From Sulfitobacter litoralis (GTDB lineage Bacteria; Pseudomonadota; Alphaproteobacteria; Rhodobacterales; Rhodobacteraceae): 64,000 nt of DNA. The stretch is taken from contig NZ_FNJD01000002.1 of assembly GCF_900103185.1 (NCBI RefSeq), positions 62,001 through 126,000 of the forward strand, given 5' to 3'. Each line of letters starts with the position of its first letter. Within the stretch, counting starts at the first letter, position 1. This document shows positions 8,790 through 16,124 of this stretch, one piece after another. Position numbers and translations under genes: made by a program. Below the pieces are notes generated by a model, which saw nothing but the letters and a program-made list of their open reading frames with translations, had not been told where the DNA came from and ran no database searches.

Positions 8790-9371
8790 TCAGGCTGCCT
8801 TGAGCGCGTCGACCGCTTCATTGGCGCGGGCGATGGTGGCTTCGGCATCGGTGGCCAGCGCGTCGGCGGCGACGATGGTGACATCGGTCATGCCCATAAA
8901 GCCCAGTACCGCCTTGAGGTAGCCAGTGTTAAAGTCGGCTTCGGAGCCAGCAGGGACGCCACCGGAGGCCATCGCGACGATGACGCGCTTGCCTTTGACC
9001 AGGCCTTCGGGGCCGGCTTCGGTGTATCGGAAGGTGACGCCGACGCGGGCGACGAGATCGATCCAAGCCTTAAGCGACGCGGGCACGCTGAAATTATAGA
9101 TGGGGGCCCCGATGACGATGGTGTCGGCGGCTAGCAGTTCAGCGACGAGCTTGTCGGATTCAACCAGCGCTTCGCTTTGCTCGGGGGAGCGGTCGGTCTC
9201 GGGTGTGGCGCGGGCGATGGCCCATGTTTCCGTAATCTGGGGCAGGGGTTCACGGGCGAGATCGCGCACGGTGACATCAGTGTCGCCCAGTTGCGCGATG
9301 ATCCGGTCGGTTAGGCCACGGGTCACAGAGCTGGTGGTGTTGGCGGAGGAGTCGATGCGCAAGATAGACAT
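8790..9371 (-). CDS. azoR: FMN-dependent NADH:quinone/azo reductase
   Basis: A 193-residue flavodoxin-like enzyme that reduces quinones and azo compounds by two electrons with NADH. Family features: N-terminal ILRIDSSAN-TSSVTRGL phosphate-binding loop near residues 3-19, APIYNFSVPASLKAWIDLVAR near 100-120, the GVTFRYTEAGPEGLVKGK block, and VAMASGG (isoalloxazine contact). Length matches E. coli AzoR. It is divergent from a LysR regulator with a 123-bp gap holding a TGTG-N10-CACA repeat, a plausible but unproved LysR-type site. Confidence 0.92.
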   Translation of the reverse strand: MSILRIDSSANTTSSVTRGLTDRIIAQLGDTDVTVRDLAREPLPQITETWAIARATPETDRSPEQSEALVESDKLVAELLAADTIVIGAPIYNFSVPASLKAWIDLVARVGVTFRYTEAGPEGLVKGKRVIVAMASGGVPAGSEADFNTGYLKAVLGFMGMTDVTIVAADALATDAEATIARANEAVDALKAA

Positions 9372-9494
9372 GGGAGGATATCCTTTCGGGTTTGCTTTGT
9401 GGCCTCAACATGACCCTTGTTTGTGCGAACGCAACTGGTGAAAATGCAGGTGATGTGTTCAATAATGCACAGGCGTGGGCATAAGGGGCTGTGG

Positions 9495-10370
9495 ATGGAT
9501 AACTGGGACGAAATCAAAACGGCCTATCAGGTGGCGCGTATGGGGACCGTCAGCGGCGCGGCGGAGGTGTTGGGCGTGCACCATGCCACCGTAATCCGCC
9601 ACGTCGATGCGCTAGAAAGCCGGCTTGCCGTCAAATTGTTTCAGCGTCATGCGCGCGGGTACAAGACAACCGAGGCGGGCGAAGACTTGCTGCGTGTGGC
9701 CGCTGCCACCGACGATCAGTTCAGCCAGTTGGCGAGCAGGATCAAGGGGCGCGGGGAGGCAGTGTCGGGCGAGCTGGTCGTCACGTCCCTGATGGAACTG
9801 TCGAGCTGGATGACGCCGCTGTTGGTCGCGTTCCAGAAGAAAAACCCGGATGTGACCGTGCGTTTTCTGACCGGAGAGCGCCTGTTCCGGCTGGAATATG
9901 GTGAAGCCCATATCGCGATCCGCGCCGGACAGGTGCCAGAACAGCCAGATAATGTGGTGCAGCCGTTTCATATGCTGCAGATGGGGCTGTTCGCACATAA
10001 AAGCTATATTGCGGCACATGGGATGCCTTCGGGCCCTGACGACTATGGGAACCACCGTTTTGTCGGGCATGACGACGCGCAGATGCGTGCACCGTTCTTT
10101 AAGTGGATGCGCGATATCGTGCCGGCACAAGCGATCTCGTTTCGCGGGCTTGATGCGGGCGGGCTGCGGGTCGCGGTGCTTGAGGGCGCGGGGATCGGGT
10201 TCATCGAGCTGACGGAAGGTCGCGCCGACCCTGACCTGGTCGAAGTGCACCCGCATCTGCCCGAGTGGGATTCGACGTTGTGGCTGGTGACCCATGTTGA
10301 TCTGCACCGTACGCCGAAGGTACAGGCGTTGCTGTCTTTTCTGAAAAAAGCAGTAAAGAAAGAAATGTGA
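9495..10370 (+). CDS. LysR-family transcriptional regulator
   Basis: A 291-residue LTTR. The start ATG is placed at MDNWDEIKTA, which has an AAGGGG site; the upstream Mets have none. The winged helix covers residues 3-62 (YQVARMGTVSGAAEVLGVHHATVIRHVDALE), followed by the linker helix and a periplasmic-binding-protein-like effector domain from about 90. The wording of the HTH (VHHATVIRHV, not the common QPAVS) is typical of a Rhodobacterales subgroup. It probably controls the divergent azoR and the EamA gene that follows it with a 1-base overlap. Confidence 0.88.
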   Translation: MDNWDEIKTAYQVARMGTVSGAAEVLGVHHATVIRHVDALESRLAVKLFQRHARGYKTTEAGEDLLRVAAATDDQFSQLASRIKGRGEAVSGELVVTSLMELSSWMTPLLVAFQKKNPDVTVRFLTGERLFRLEYGEAHIAIRAGQVPEQPDNVVQPFHMLQMGLFAHKSYIAAHGMPSGPDDYGNHRFVGHDDAQMRAPFFKWMRDIVPAQAISFRGLDAGGLRVAVLEGAGIGFIELTEGRADPDLVEVHPHLPEWDSTLWLVTHVDLHRTPKVQALLSFLKKAVKKEM

Positions 10371-11260
10371 TGCGGCCTGATATGCAGGGGCATCTGGCGA
10401 TGCTGGTATTTTCGGCCTTGGTGGCGGGGTCATTTTCACTGGGGGCGCTGTCGGCCAATCTGATCTCGCCCACGGCGTTGAATGCGGCACGGTTCGTGAT
10501 CGCGGGTATGGTGATTGCGGTGGCTGTGGCCGCGACGACCGGTGTGCCCAAAGGGGCAACGCAGTCCCCTTGGCGCTATCTGGTGCTTGGCGGCCTGTTC
10601 GCTGTCTATTTTGTGCTGATGTTCGAGGGGCTGAAGACGGCGCGCCCGGTCAGTGCGGCAGCTGTGTTTACGTTGACGCCGGTGATCGCTGCGGGGTTTG
10701 GCTGGCTGCTGCTGCGGCAGGTCACGACGGCACGTATGGCGTTGGCCCTGACGATCGGAGCGGTTGGGGCGCTTTGGGTGATCTTCCGCGCAGATTTAGC
10801 GGCCCTGCGCCGGTTCGAGATCGGCTATGGCGAGGCCGTCTATTTCGTCGGCGTTATCTGTCACGCGCTTTATACGCCGATGGTTCGCAAGCTGAATCGC
10901 GGCGAACCGGCGGTTGTGTTCACCCTGGGCACGCTGATTGCCGGGGGCGGGTTGTTGTTTGTCTACGGATGGCGCGATGTGCTGGGGGCCGACTGGATTG
11001 CGCTGCCCGCCATCGTGTGGATCACGATCATATATGTCGCTGTCGCGGCCTCGTCTGCTACCTTTGTCTTGCTGCAATTTGCGTCTCTGCGGCTGCCGTC
11101 GGCCAAGGTCATGGCCTATACCTATCTAACGCCCAGTTGGGTGATCCTATGGGAGATCGCATTAGGCAATGGCGCACCGCGACCGCTTATTTTGGGGGGC
11201 GTGGGGCTGACGATCATCGCCCTGTATCTGCTGCTACGGGACGACACAAAACAGATTTGA
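10370..11260 (+). CDS. EamA/DMT-superfamily transporter
   Basis: A 296-residue inner-membrane protein with about ten hydrophobic spans in two EamA repeats (roughly residues 8-140 and 155-290). Marks of the family include SFSLGALSANLISPTALNAARF in repeat one and the proline-containing loop (YLTPSW) near the end of repeat two. Substrate cannot be read from sequence; relatives export amino acids, nucleobases or cofactors. The ATG overlaps the regulator stop as TGATG, so the two are translated together and the regulator probably also controls this gene. A GTG three bases upstream is an alternative start. Confidence 0.85.
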   Translation: MRPDMQGHLAMLVFSALVAGSFSLGALSANLISPTALNAARFVIAGMVIAVAVAATTGVPKGATQSPWRYLVLGGLFAVYFVLMFEGLKTARPVSAAAVFTLTPVIAAGFGWLLLRQVTTARMALALTIGAVGALWVIFRADLAALRRFEIGYGEAVYFVGVICHALYTPMVRKLNRGEPAVVFTLGTLIAGGGLLFVYGWRDVLGADWIALPAIVWITIIYVAVAASSATFVLLQFASLRLPSAKVMAYTYLTPSWVILWEIALGNGAPRPLILGGVGLTIIALYLLLRDDTKQI

Positions 11261-11331
11261 TCACAATAGCGGGAACCGATCTGATCTATCCTGCGTTAGC
11301 ATCACATAAAGTTTATGAAGGGACTATTCTA

Positions 11332-11409
11332 ATGCGTAGCATTCTTTATCTGATTGGTTTGATTGTTGTTGTTTTGGCGATCTTGCGCTTTGCGTTCGGC
11401 GTCATCTAA
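11332..11409 (+). CDS. 25-residue hydrophobic microprotein
   Basis: A tiny frame, MRSILYLIGLIVVVLAILRFAFGVI, too short for routine gene finding. It is a single hydrophobic segment with an Arg at each end. An AAGGGA sequence stands 9 bases before the ATG, and a 12-bp stem-loop begins 11 bases after the stop, so it looks like a complete small transcription unit 71 bases after the transporter gene. Function unknown; it may be a membrane-inserted regulator or a lipid-like stress peptide. Single-span proteins of this sort are common in this order. Confidence 0.55.
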   Translation: MRSILYLIGLIVVVLAILRFAFGVI

Positions 11410-11420
11410 CAACATCAAGT

Positions 11421-11459
11421 TTGGCCCTTCTGTGTAAAACCTCGTCGCAGGAGGGCCAA
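11421..11459. terminator. Convergent stem-loop, candidate bidirectional terminator
   Basis: TTGGCCCTTCTG pairs with CAGGAGGGCCAA over 12 bases (one G-U), loop 15 bases. It lies between the microprotein gene and the convergent ArsR gene. No T-run follows on either strand, so efficiency is uncertain. Confidence 0.5.
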
Positions 11460-11475
11460 CAATACACTGCTCTGC

Positions 11476-11847
11476 CTATGTCCCCAGATCATCCTGTGCC
11501 GCATCTGTTGACATCCCTTTAATTTCTGCGGCCAGAAATCTTTCAAAATCATCAAGATTGATAGGCTCGTACTGGCCAAAGCCCTGCATCCAGACGGATG
11601 GGGTTTTCAACGCTGCAGGTTCGAGCTTGCACCATTTGAGCCGGCCGCGTTTCTCCTGCACGATCAGTCCCGCCCGTTCGAGCACCGACAGGTGCTTTGA
11701 GATCGCGGCAAGCGACACGTCGAATGGTTCAGCCACGTCTGTCACCGCCATATCATCCTCTAGCAGCATCGACAAAATCGCGCGCCGTGTCGGATCGGCG
11801 AGCGCGGCAAAGATCGCATCAAGCTGGGCGGTGGGTGGTCGGGGCAC
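11476..11847 (-). CDS. ArsR/SmtB-family regulator (metal-site-free type)
   Basis: A 123-residue winged-helix repressor. The core is ALADPTRRAILSMLLEDDMAVTDVA at residues 15-39, then the recognition helix SLAAISKHLSVLERAGLI and wing QEKRGRLKWCKLEP. The Cys ligands of ArsR/SmtB metal sensors (ELCVCDL) are absent from helix alpha-3, so a metal effector is unlikely. Relatives of this form normally sit next to SRPBCC/AHSA1 or GloA-type genes, but none adjoins here. It is alone, divergent from the ATP synthase operon with a 252-bp gap. Confidence 0.85.
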   Translation of the reverse strand: MPRPPTAQLDAIFAALADPTRRAILSMLLEDDMAVTDVAEPFDVSLAAISKHLSVLERAGLIVQEKRGRLKWCKLEPAALKTPSVWMQGFGQYEPINLDDFERFLAAEIKGMSTDAAQDDLGT

Positions 11848-12040
11848 GGCGTTTATGGATGTCCTTGCAGGGCACGTAAGGGTGACTTCCTAGAGGTAGC
11901 GGAAACCACGCTTAACCAAAAGGTTGAATATGATTGCAGGCTGAGTTTGCAAGGGCTGGCCCCGCTTTGACAGTGATTTAGGTGATCCGCCCTGCACATT
12001 TCCTAGCGTTTTCAGATAGATAACAGTCTCGCGTTCGGAG

Positions 12041-12069
12041 TTGACTCTGTGGCGGTGTGAAAGTAGCTA
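12041..12069 (+). promoter_or_regulatory. Likely promoter of the atp Fo operon
   Basis: TTGACT (12041-12046) and TAGCTA (12064-12069) with 17-base spacing, about 30 bases before the atpI start. The -35 box is good and the -10 box mediocre. Confidence 0.4.
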
Positions 12070-12099
12070 CTGCGCAACACATTCAACAGGGATTTTGGC

Positions 12100-12429
12100 G
12101 TGACCGATCCAGACCAACAGCAGCGGCTAAAGCAGCTTGAGGCAAAGATCGAGGCAGCCAAGCGGGCGCAAGCACCGAAACCCCGGGCGGATGAACATTA
12201 TTCTCAGGCATCGCTGGCCTGGCGGATGGTGATCGAACTTTGCGCCGGTCTTGGGATCGGTTTTGGCATCGGATATTCGTTGGACTGGTTCTTAGGAACG
12301 CTCCCGATTTTCATGGTGCTGTTTGTAATGCTGGGCCTTGCGGCTGGGGTAAAGACGATGCTCCGCTCTGCGCAGGAAATCCAGGAAAAGAAGATGGCCG
12401 ATGTGGCCGATGAAGAAAAAGGGCCCTGA
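12100..12429 (+). CDS. atpI: ATP synthase protein I
   Basis: A 109-residue membrane protein that assists Fo c-ring assembly and, in some bacteria, Mg2+ handling. It begins with a GTG preceded by AGGGA, has a charged coiled N-terminal region (residues 1-38, [14 protein letters not shown]), then two membrane spans (about 45-65 and 70-90) with [17 protein letters not shown] between them, the AtpI signature, and a charged tail. First gene of the Fo operon; its stop is one base before the atpB ATG. Confidence 0.92.
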   Translation: MTDPDQQQRLKQLEAKIEAAKRAQAPKPRADEHYSQASLAWRMVIELCAGLGIGFGIGYSLDWFLGTLPIFMVLFVMLGLAAGVKTMLRSAQEIQEKKMADVADEEKGP

Positions 12430-12430
12430 C

Positions 12431-13189
12431 ATGGCGGCAGAAGCACACGGCGAAGAAACAGGCGGTTTGGCTTTTCACCCGATGGATCAGTTCATCGTTA
12501 AGCCATTCTTTGGCGAAGGCGCTGTATCCTGGTACACGATCACCAACGCAACGGTCTGGATGGCAATTGCTGTTCTGGCGATCTTTGCGCTGCTGGTTTT
12601 GGGCACGTCCAAGCGGTCGGTGATCCCGTCGCGCATGCAGTCTGTGGCCGAGCTTGCGTATGGCTTCATCTACAAGATGGTTGAAGACATCTGCGGTAAA
12701 GAAGGGGTGAAATACTTCCCCTACATCATGACACTGTTCATGTTTATCGTATTCTCGAACTTCCTTGGTCTGCTGCCGATGGCGTTTACGCCTACGTCGC
12801 ATATCTCTGTCACCGCTGTGATGGCGTTTGCCGTATTCTTTGGTGTGACCATTCTGGGTTTCGTCAAGAACGGCGCGTCTTTCCTGAGCCTGTTCTGGGT
12901 CAGCAGCGCGCCACTGGCACTGCGTCCGGTTCTGGCCGTGATCGAGCTGATCTCGTACTTTGTACGTCCGGTCAGCCACTCTATCCGTCTTGCGGGTAAC
13001 ATGATGGCGGGTCACGCCGTGATCAAAGTTTTCGCGGGCTTCGCTGCACTTGCTGCAATCGCCCCTTTCTCGGTTCTTGCGATCACGGCGATGTATGGCC
13101 TTGAGGTGTTGGTTTCCTTCATCCAGGCCTATGTTTTCGCGATCCTCACATGCGTTTATCTGAAAGACGCATTGCACCCGCACCACTAA
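12431..13189 (+). CDS. atpB: ATP synthase Fo subunit a
   Basis: The 252-residue membrane stator that forms the proton half-channels against the c-ring. Start placed at [12 protein letters not shown]; the longer frame begins inside atpI. Six or so spans are visible. The essential Arg is in [12 protein letters not shown] (about residue 188) and the C-terminal span contains [20 protein letters not shown] with the conserved Gln. Follows atpI without a gap. A 7-bp hairpin lies between its stop and atpE. Confidence 0.97.
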   Translation: MAAEAHGEETGGLAFHPMDQFIVKPFFGEGAVSWYTITNATVWMAIAVLAIFALLVLGTSKRSVIPSRMQSVAELAYGFIYKMVEDICGKEGVKYFPYIMTLFMFIVFSNFLGLLPMAFTPTSHISVTAVMAFAVFFGVTILGFVKNGASFLSLFWVSSAPLALRPVLAVIELISYFVRPVSHSIRLAGNMMAGHAVIKVFAGFAALAAIAPFSVLAITAMYGLEVLVSFIQAYVFAILTCVYLKDALHPHH

Positions 13190-13195
13190 CACCAG

Positions 13196-13212
13196 GGCAG
13201 GGTATCCCTGCC
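13196..13212 (+). repeat. Hairpin between atpB and atpE
   Basis: GGCAGGG and CCCTGCC form a perfect 7-bp stem with a TAT loop, about 40 bases before the atpE start and 25 bases before its AAGGAGA ribosome site. It precedes the gene whose product is needed in about ten-fold excess. Confidence 0.65.
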
Positions 13213-13250
13213 TGACCAATCACCTCAATTCCATTGTAAGGAGAAATGAC

Positions 13251-13487
13251 ATGGAAGGCGAACTCGCACAAATGGGCCAATTCATTGGCGCAGGTCTGAC
13301 AGCATTCGGCATGGGTGGCGCAGCCATCGGTGTGGGCAACGTTGCAGGCAACTACTTGGCTGGCGCACTGCGCAACCCATCTGCTGCTGCTGGTCAAACA
13401 GCAACTCTGTTCATCGGCATCGCCTTTGCAGAAGCTCTGGGGATCTTCTCGTTCCTCGTCGCTCTGCTGCTGATGTTCGCTGTCTAA
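13251..13487 (+). CDS. atpE: ATP synthase Fo subunit c
   Basis: The 78-residue proteolipid of the rotating c-ring. Two spans: residues 10-35 with the Gly-rich [15 protein letters not shown] helix-packing motif, then the RNP loop (ALRNPSAA), and 48-75 with the proton-binding Glu in [11 protein letters not shown] (Glu rather than Asp, as in many alphaproteobacteria). It has the strongest ribosome site of the operon (AAGGAGA) and is bracketed by hairpins upstream and downstream, fitting its high required stoichiometry. Confidence 0.97.
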   Translation: MEGELAQMGQFIGAGLTAFGMGGAAIGVGNVAGNYLAGALRNPSAAAGQTATLFIGIAFAEALGIFSFLVALLLMFAV

Positions 13488-13512
13488 GCTTAAGACACCT
13501 AAGTCCTTACGC

Positions 13513-13544
13513 TTCGGGCAGTGCGCAGATGCGCGCTGCCCGAA
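13513..13544 (+). repeat. 14-bp stem-loop between atpE and the b' gene
   Basis: TTCGGGCAGTGCGC pairs with GCGCGCTGCCCGAA over 14 bp (one G-U) around an AGAT tetraloop, 26 bases past the atpE stop. No T-run follows. Probably an mRNA 3'-end stabiliser or partial attenuator that sets the atpE to b'/b ratio. Confidence 0.75.
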
Positions 13545-13573
13545 AGATTTCCACGCATTGACAGGAGCCCGCT

Positions 13574-14125
13574 ATGGCGACGGAACCGATTACTACGGAA
13601 ATCGCTGGCGCATGCGTCAACGAATTTGGCAGCGCCATTGGTATGCCACAGCTTTGCATTGATTGGTTCGGCAACCAGATTTTCTGGCTTATCGTCGCCC
13701 TGGTCGCAATCTACTTTATTCTGTCGCGCGTTGCCCTGCCACGCATCGGCGCTGTTCTGGCGGAACGCCAGGGCACCATTACAAATGATATCGCCGCCGC
13801 CGAAGACCTGAAGGTCAAGGCGACGGAGGCAGAGGCCGCTTACGACAAAGCCTTGATCGATGCCCGTGCAGAAGCGCAGCAGATCATCGCCGCCGCGAAA
13901 GCTGACATTCAGGCTGATCTGGACAAAGCGATTGCCAAGGCCGACGCCGAGATCGCAGCAAAGTCCGCCGAGTCTGAAAAAGCCATCAGCGAAATCCGCG
14001 CCTCCGCGATGGAGAACGTTGAAGCCGTTGCCAAAGACACCGCCGAGGCCATCATCGCCGCCGTCGGTGGCAGCGCTGACGCGACAACTATTTCCGCGGC
14101 TGTCGATGCCCGGATGAAAGGATAA
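13574..14125 (+). CDS. atpF': ATP synthase Fo subunit b'
   Basis: One half of the heterodimeric peripheral stalk found in phototrophs and many alphaproteobacteria. 183 residues: a non-canonical N-terminal stretch of ~35, one membrane span (about 36-55, [21 protein letters not shown]), then a long Ala/Glu/Lys coiled coil to the C-terminus. The TM segment followed by [19 protein letters not shown] is characteristic. A CAGGAG site precedes the ATG. It is followed three bases later by the b gene. Confidence 0.94.
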   Translation: MATEPITTEIAGACVNEFGSAIGMPQLCIDWFGNQIFWLIVALVAIYFILSRVALPRIGAVLAERQGTITNDIAAAEDLKVKATEAEAAYDKALIDARAEAQQIIAAAKADIQADLDKAIAKADAEIAAKSAESEKAISEIRASAMENVEAVAKDTAEAIIAAVGGSADATTISAAVDARMKG

Positions 14126-14128
14126 GCC

Positions 14129-14689
14129 ATGCGTTTGACCTTCTCAGCCCTCATCGCCGGTCTGGTCGCTTCCCCTGCATTTGCAGCTGGTGACGTGTTC
14201 TTTTCGCTAAGCAACACCGACTTTATCGTTCTGCTTGCCTTCATTCTTTTCGTTGGCGTTTTGATGTATTTCAAAGTGCCCAAGATGATCGGCAGCATGC
14301 TGGACAATCGTGCCGTTGGCATCAAGTCTGAGCTGGATGAAGCCCGTGCGCTGCGTGAAGAGGCCCAAACGCTTCTCGCCAGCTACGAGCGCAAACAGCA
14401 AGAAGTGAAAGAACAAGCGGACCGTATTGTCACGTCGGCCAAGGCCGAAGCAACCGAAGCTGCGGATCAGGCCCGTGCCGATCTGGAGAAATCCATCGCG
14501 CGCCGTTTGACCGCAGCCGAAGAGCAAATCGACTCCGCTCAGGCCGCTGCCGTTAAGGAAGTGCGCGATCAAGCGATTGTTGTGGCCATCGCCGCTGCCA
14601 AGGATGTTATCGCCAAGAAGATGACCGCCGCCGAAGGCAACGCGTTGATTGACAGTGCAATAGCCGAAGTCGACGCAAAGCTTCACTAA
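14129..14689 (+). CDS. atpF: ATP synthase Fo subunit b
   Basis: The second peripheral-stalk subunit, 186 residues. It begins with a signal-like stretch ending in ASPAFAAG (cleavage possible after residue 20), then the true membrane anchor (about 30-48) and a coiled coil with KMIGSMLDNRAVGIKSELDEARALREEA. Signal-like N-termini on b are known in this bacterial group. Last gene of the operon; a strong terminator follows. F1 genes (atpHAGDC) are not here, as expected when Fo and F1 operons are split. Confidence 0.95.
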   Translation: MRLTFSALIAGLVASPAFAAGDVFFSLSNTDFIVLLAFILFVGVLMYFKVPKMIGSMLDNRAVGIKSELDEARALREEAQTLLASYERKQQEVKEQADRIVTSAKAEATEAADQARADLEKSIARRLTAAEEQIDSAQAAAVKEVRDQAIVVAIAAAKDVIAKKMTAAEGNALIDSAIAEVDAKLH

Positions 14690-14708
14690 GTTTTAACGGA
14701 CTTACTCT

Positions 14709-14741
14709 AAAAGGCCTCGGTATCATCCGGGGCCTTTTTTG
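14709..14741 (+). terminator. Terminator of the atp Fo operon
   Basis: AAAGGCCTCGG pairs with CCGGGGCCTTT (one G-U) across a short TATCAT loop and runs into a T stretch, 20 bases after the atpF stop. It may also serve the convergent GntR gene, since a run of A residues precedes the left arm. Confidence 0.9.
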
Positions 14742-14745
14742 CGTT

Positions 14746-15519
14746 TCAAGGTTTTGTCATCGTCTCGTGTTGCAACCGCTGGCGGGCGACGTCTTCGTTC
14801 CGTTCCGCCTTTTGATGTTCCCTCAACGCGTTTTCGACAAAGGTCAGATGCGTCTTTACCGCGGCCTGCGCCGCAGCCGGATCGCGCGCCTGTAGTGCAT
14901 TGTTGATGGCGCGGTGTTGGTTCAGCAGGGCGGTGCGGGTGGTACGTTGTTTGAACATAACTTCGCGGTTATAGAACACGCCACCGCGTAGCAGATCGTA
15001 CATCGACCGCATCATATGCAGCATAATGACGTTATGGCTCGCCTCGATAATTGCCATGTGAAACTGCGCATCTAGCTGGGCCTCGTCGTCGGCGTTGCGC
15101 TTGTGGTGTGCGGCCTCCATCTTGTCAAAAACTGCCTGAATCACGCCCAGATCTGTGTCAGAGGCCAGCCGCGCTGCCCGTTCGGCAGCCAGTCCCTCCA
15201 TATCACGGCGGAACGATAGATAGTCGAAAACCGCCTCGTCGTGACGTGCGAAAAGCTCTGTCAGCGCGGGTGAAAAAGCGCTGCCTAGGACATCGGCGAC
15301 ATAGACGCCTGCGCCGGGCTTTGCAGTCAACAATCCGCTGGCCTGAAGCTGCGCGATGGCATCTCGCAGGGAAGGGCGTGACACGGCAAGCCTTTCGGCC
15401 AGCTCACGTTCCGCGGGCAACCTTTCGCCCGGGCGAAGAATGCCCCGGAGGATCAACTGTTCAACCTGCCGGACGACGGCGGCGAATAGTTTTTCAGAGG
15501 CGACAGGGTGAAAGGGCAT
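14746..15519 (-). CDS. GntR-family regulator with FCD ligand domain
   Basis: A 257-residue FadR-subfamily regulator. The winged helix is at residues 10-75 (VEQLILRGILRPGERLPAERELAERLAVSRPSLRDAI..LQ..GLL). The FCD helical domain runs from about 90 to 235 with the metal-binding Asp/His set suggested by ...DAQFHMAIIEASHN and a later H in NQHRAINNAL. Relatives control pyruvate, lactate, glycolate or fatty-acid genes; no target adjoins on this side. A palindrome lies 17 bases before its start codon, so autoregulation is likely. Confidence 0.88.
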   Translation of the reverse strand: MPFHPVASEKLFAAVVRQVEQLILRGILRPGERLPAERELAERLAVSRPSLRDAIAQLQASGLLTAKPGAGVYVADVLGSAFSPALTELFARHDEAVFDYLSFRRDMEGLAAERAARLASDTDLGVIQAVFDKMEAAHHKRNADDEAQLDAQFHMAIIEASHNVIMLHMMRSMYDLLRGGVFYNREVMFKQRTTRTALLNQHRAINNALQARDPAAAQAAVKTHLTFVENALREHQKAERNEDVARQRLQHETMTKP

Positions 15520-15535
15520 TGGTGGTTCCTTGGAT

Positions 15536-15554
15536 TGGTCAAATTATATGACCA
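15536..15554. promoter_or_regulatory. Candidate operator of the GntR regulator
   Basis: TGGTC-AAATTATAT-GACCA is a perfect 5-bp inverted repeat over a 9-base AT-rich centre, directly upstream of the GntR/FCD gene. FadR-type regulators bind TGGT/ACCA half-sites, so this is a natural autoregulatory site. Inference from position and half-site identity; usual spacing is shorter. Confidence 0.45.
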
Positions 15555-15639
15555 GCGGCATGGGGGAGCAATGCAATTATTTTCGAAGACCAAGGGGCGC
15601 TTTAACGGTCGATTAGCATTTGTCGCGCAGGGTGTTGCT

Positions 15640-15951
15640 ATGTTGACAGATATACGTTTGCTGCCCGTCCTAATTTGCACCTTGGTGATGCTCATGGCTG
15701 CTGGTTGCAACATGCCAAGCGCCGGCTTTAGCGGCCTGCCGGTCCAACAGATCATCGTGGATGGATCGGTATTTGATGTTCGCGTAAACGGGGCTCAAGC
15801 AGAGGCCATACGCATCAATATGGAATACGCCCCCAGGTTTGGCCCGATCCGCGACCGTGCCGCGCGGGCCATGGTGCAGGCGAGCGGCTGCAAGGTTACA
15901 CATGTGGTGGGGGACCAGGCGGTTGCGATAGGAAAACTGGATTGTGGCTAA
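15640..15951 (+). CDS. Small putative lipoprotein
   Basis: The chosen ATG gives 103 residues that open with a lipoprotein signal: MLTDIRLLPVLICTLVMLM then the lipobox MAAGC (Cys near residue 28). The mature part (NMPSAGFSGLP, then VDGSVFDVRV, an Arg-rich central piece and paired cysteines GCKV and LDCG at the end) is not a family I recognise with certainty; small secreted proteins of this shape occur across Rhodobacterales. In-frame starts further upstream would bury the signal peptide and are unlikely. It diverges from the GntR gene, so the operator there might also act on it. Confidence 0.65.
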   Translation: MLTDIRLLPVLICTLVMLMAAGCNMPSAGFSGLPVQQIIVDGSVFDVRVNGAQAEAIRINMEYAPRFGPIRDRAARAMVQASGCKVTHVVGDQAVAIGKLDCG

Positions 15952-16062
15952 TGGGAGTGGCCAAATCATTGATTAGGAAGCGGGAGGAAGCGAGGAGGTA
16001 CCTCAAACTACAATATCTTGTGGATAAAGCGGCTGCTTCCCGCTCTACCTAGCGGCGTTACG

Positions 16063-16091
16063 TTGACAGTAAAGGCAATGACCCGCAATCC
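16063..16091 (+). promoter_or_regulatory. Possible smc promoter
   Basis: A consensus TTGACA (16063-16068) is followed after 17 bases by CAATCC, a poor -10 box; the smc start is 34 bases further on. Weak prediction. Confidence 0.3.
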
Positions 16092-16124
16092 TAACTGTCC
16101 AAAAGAATCAGGCGGGTACGAACA

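Noticed and set aside
9454-9471. LysR box TGTG-N10-CACA between azoR and the LysR gene
   Set aside because: Half-sites of 4 bp with no T-N11-A support; mentioned with azoR only.
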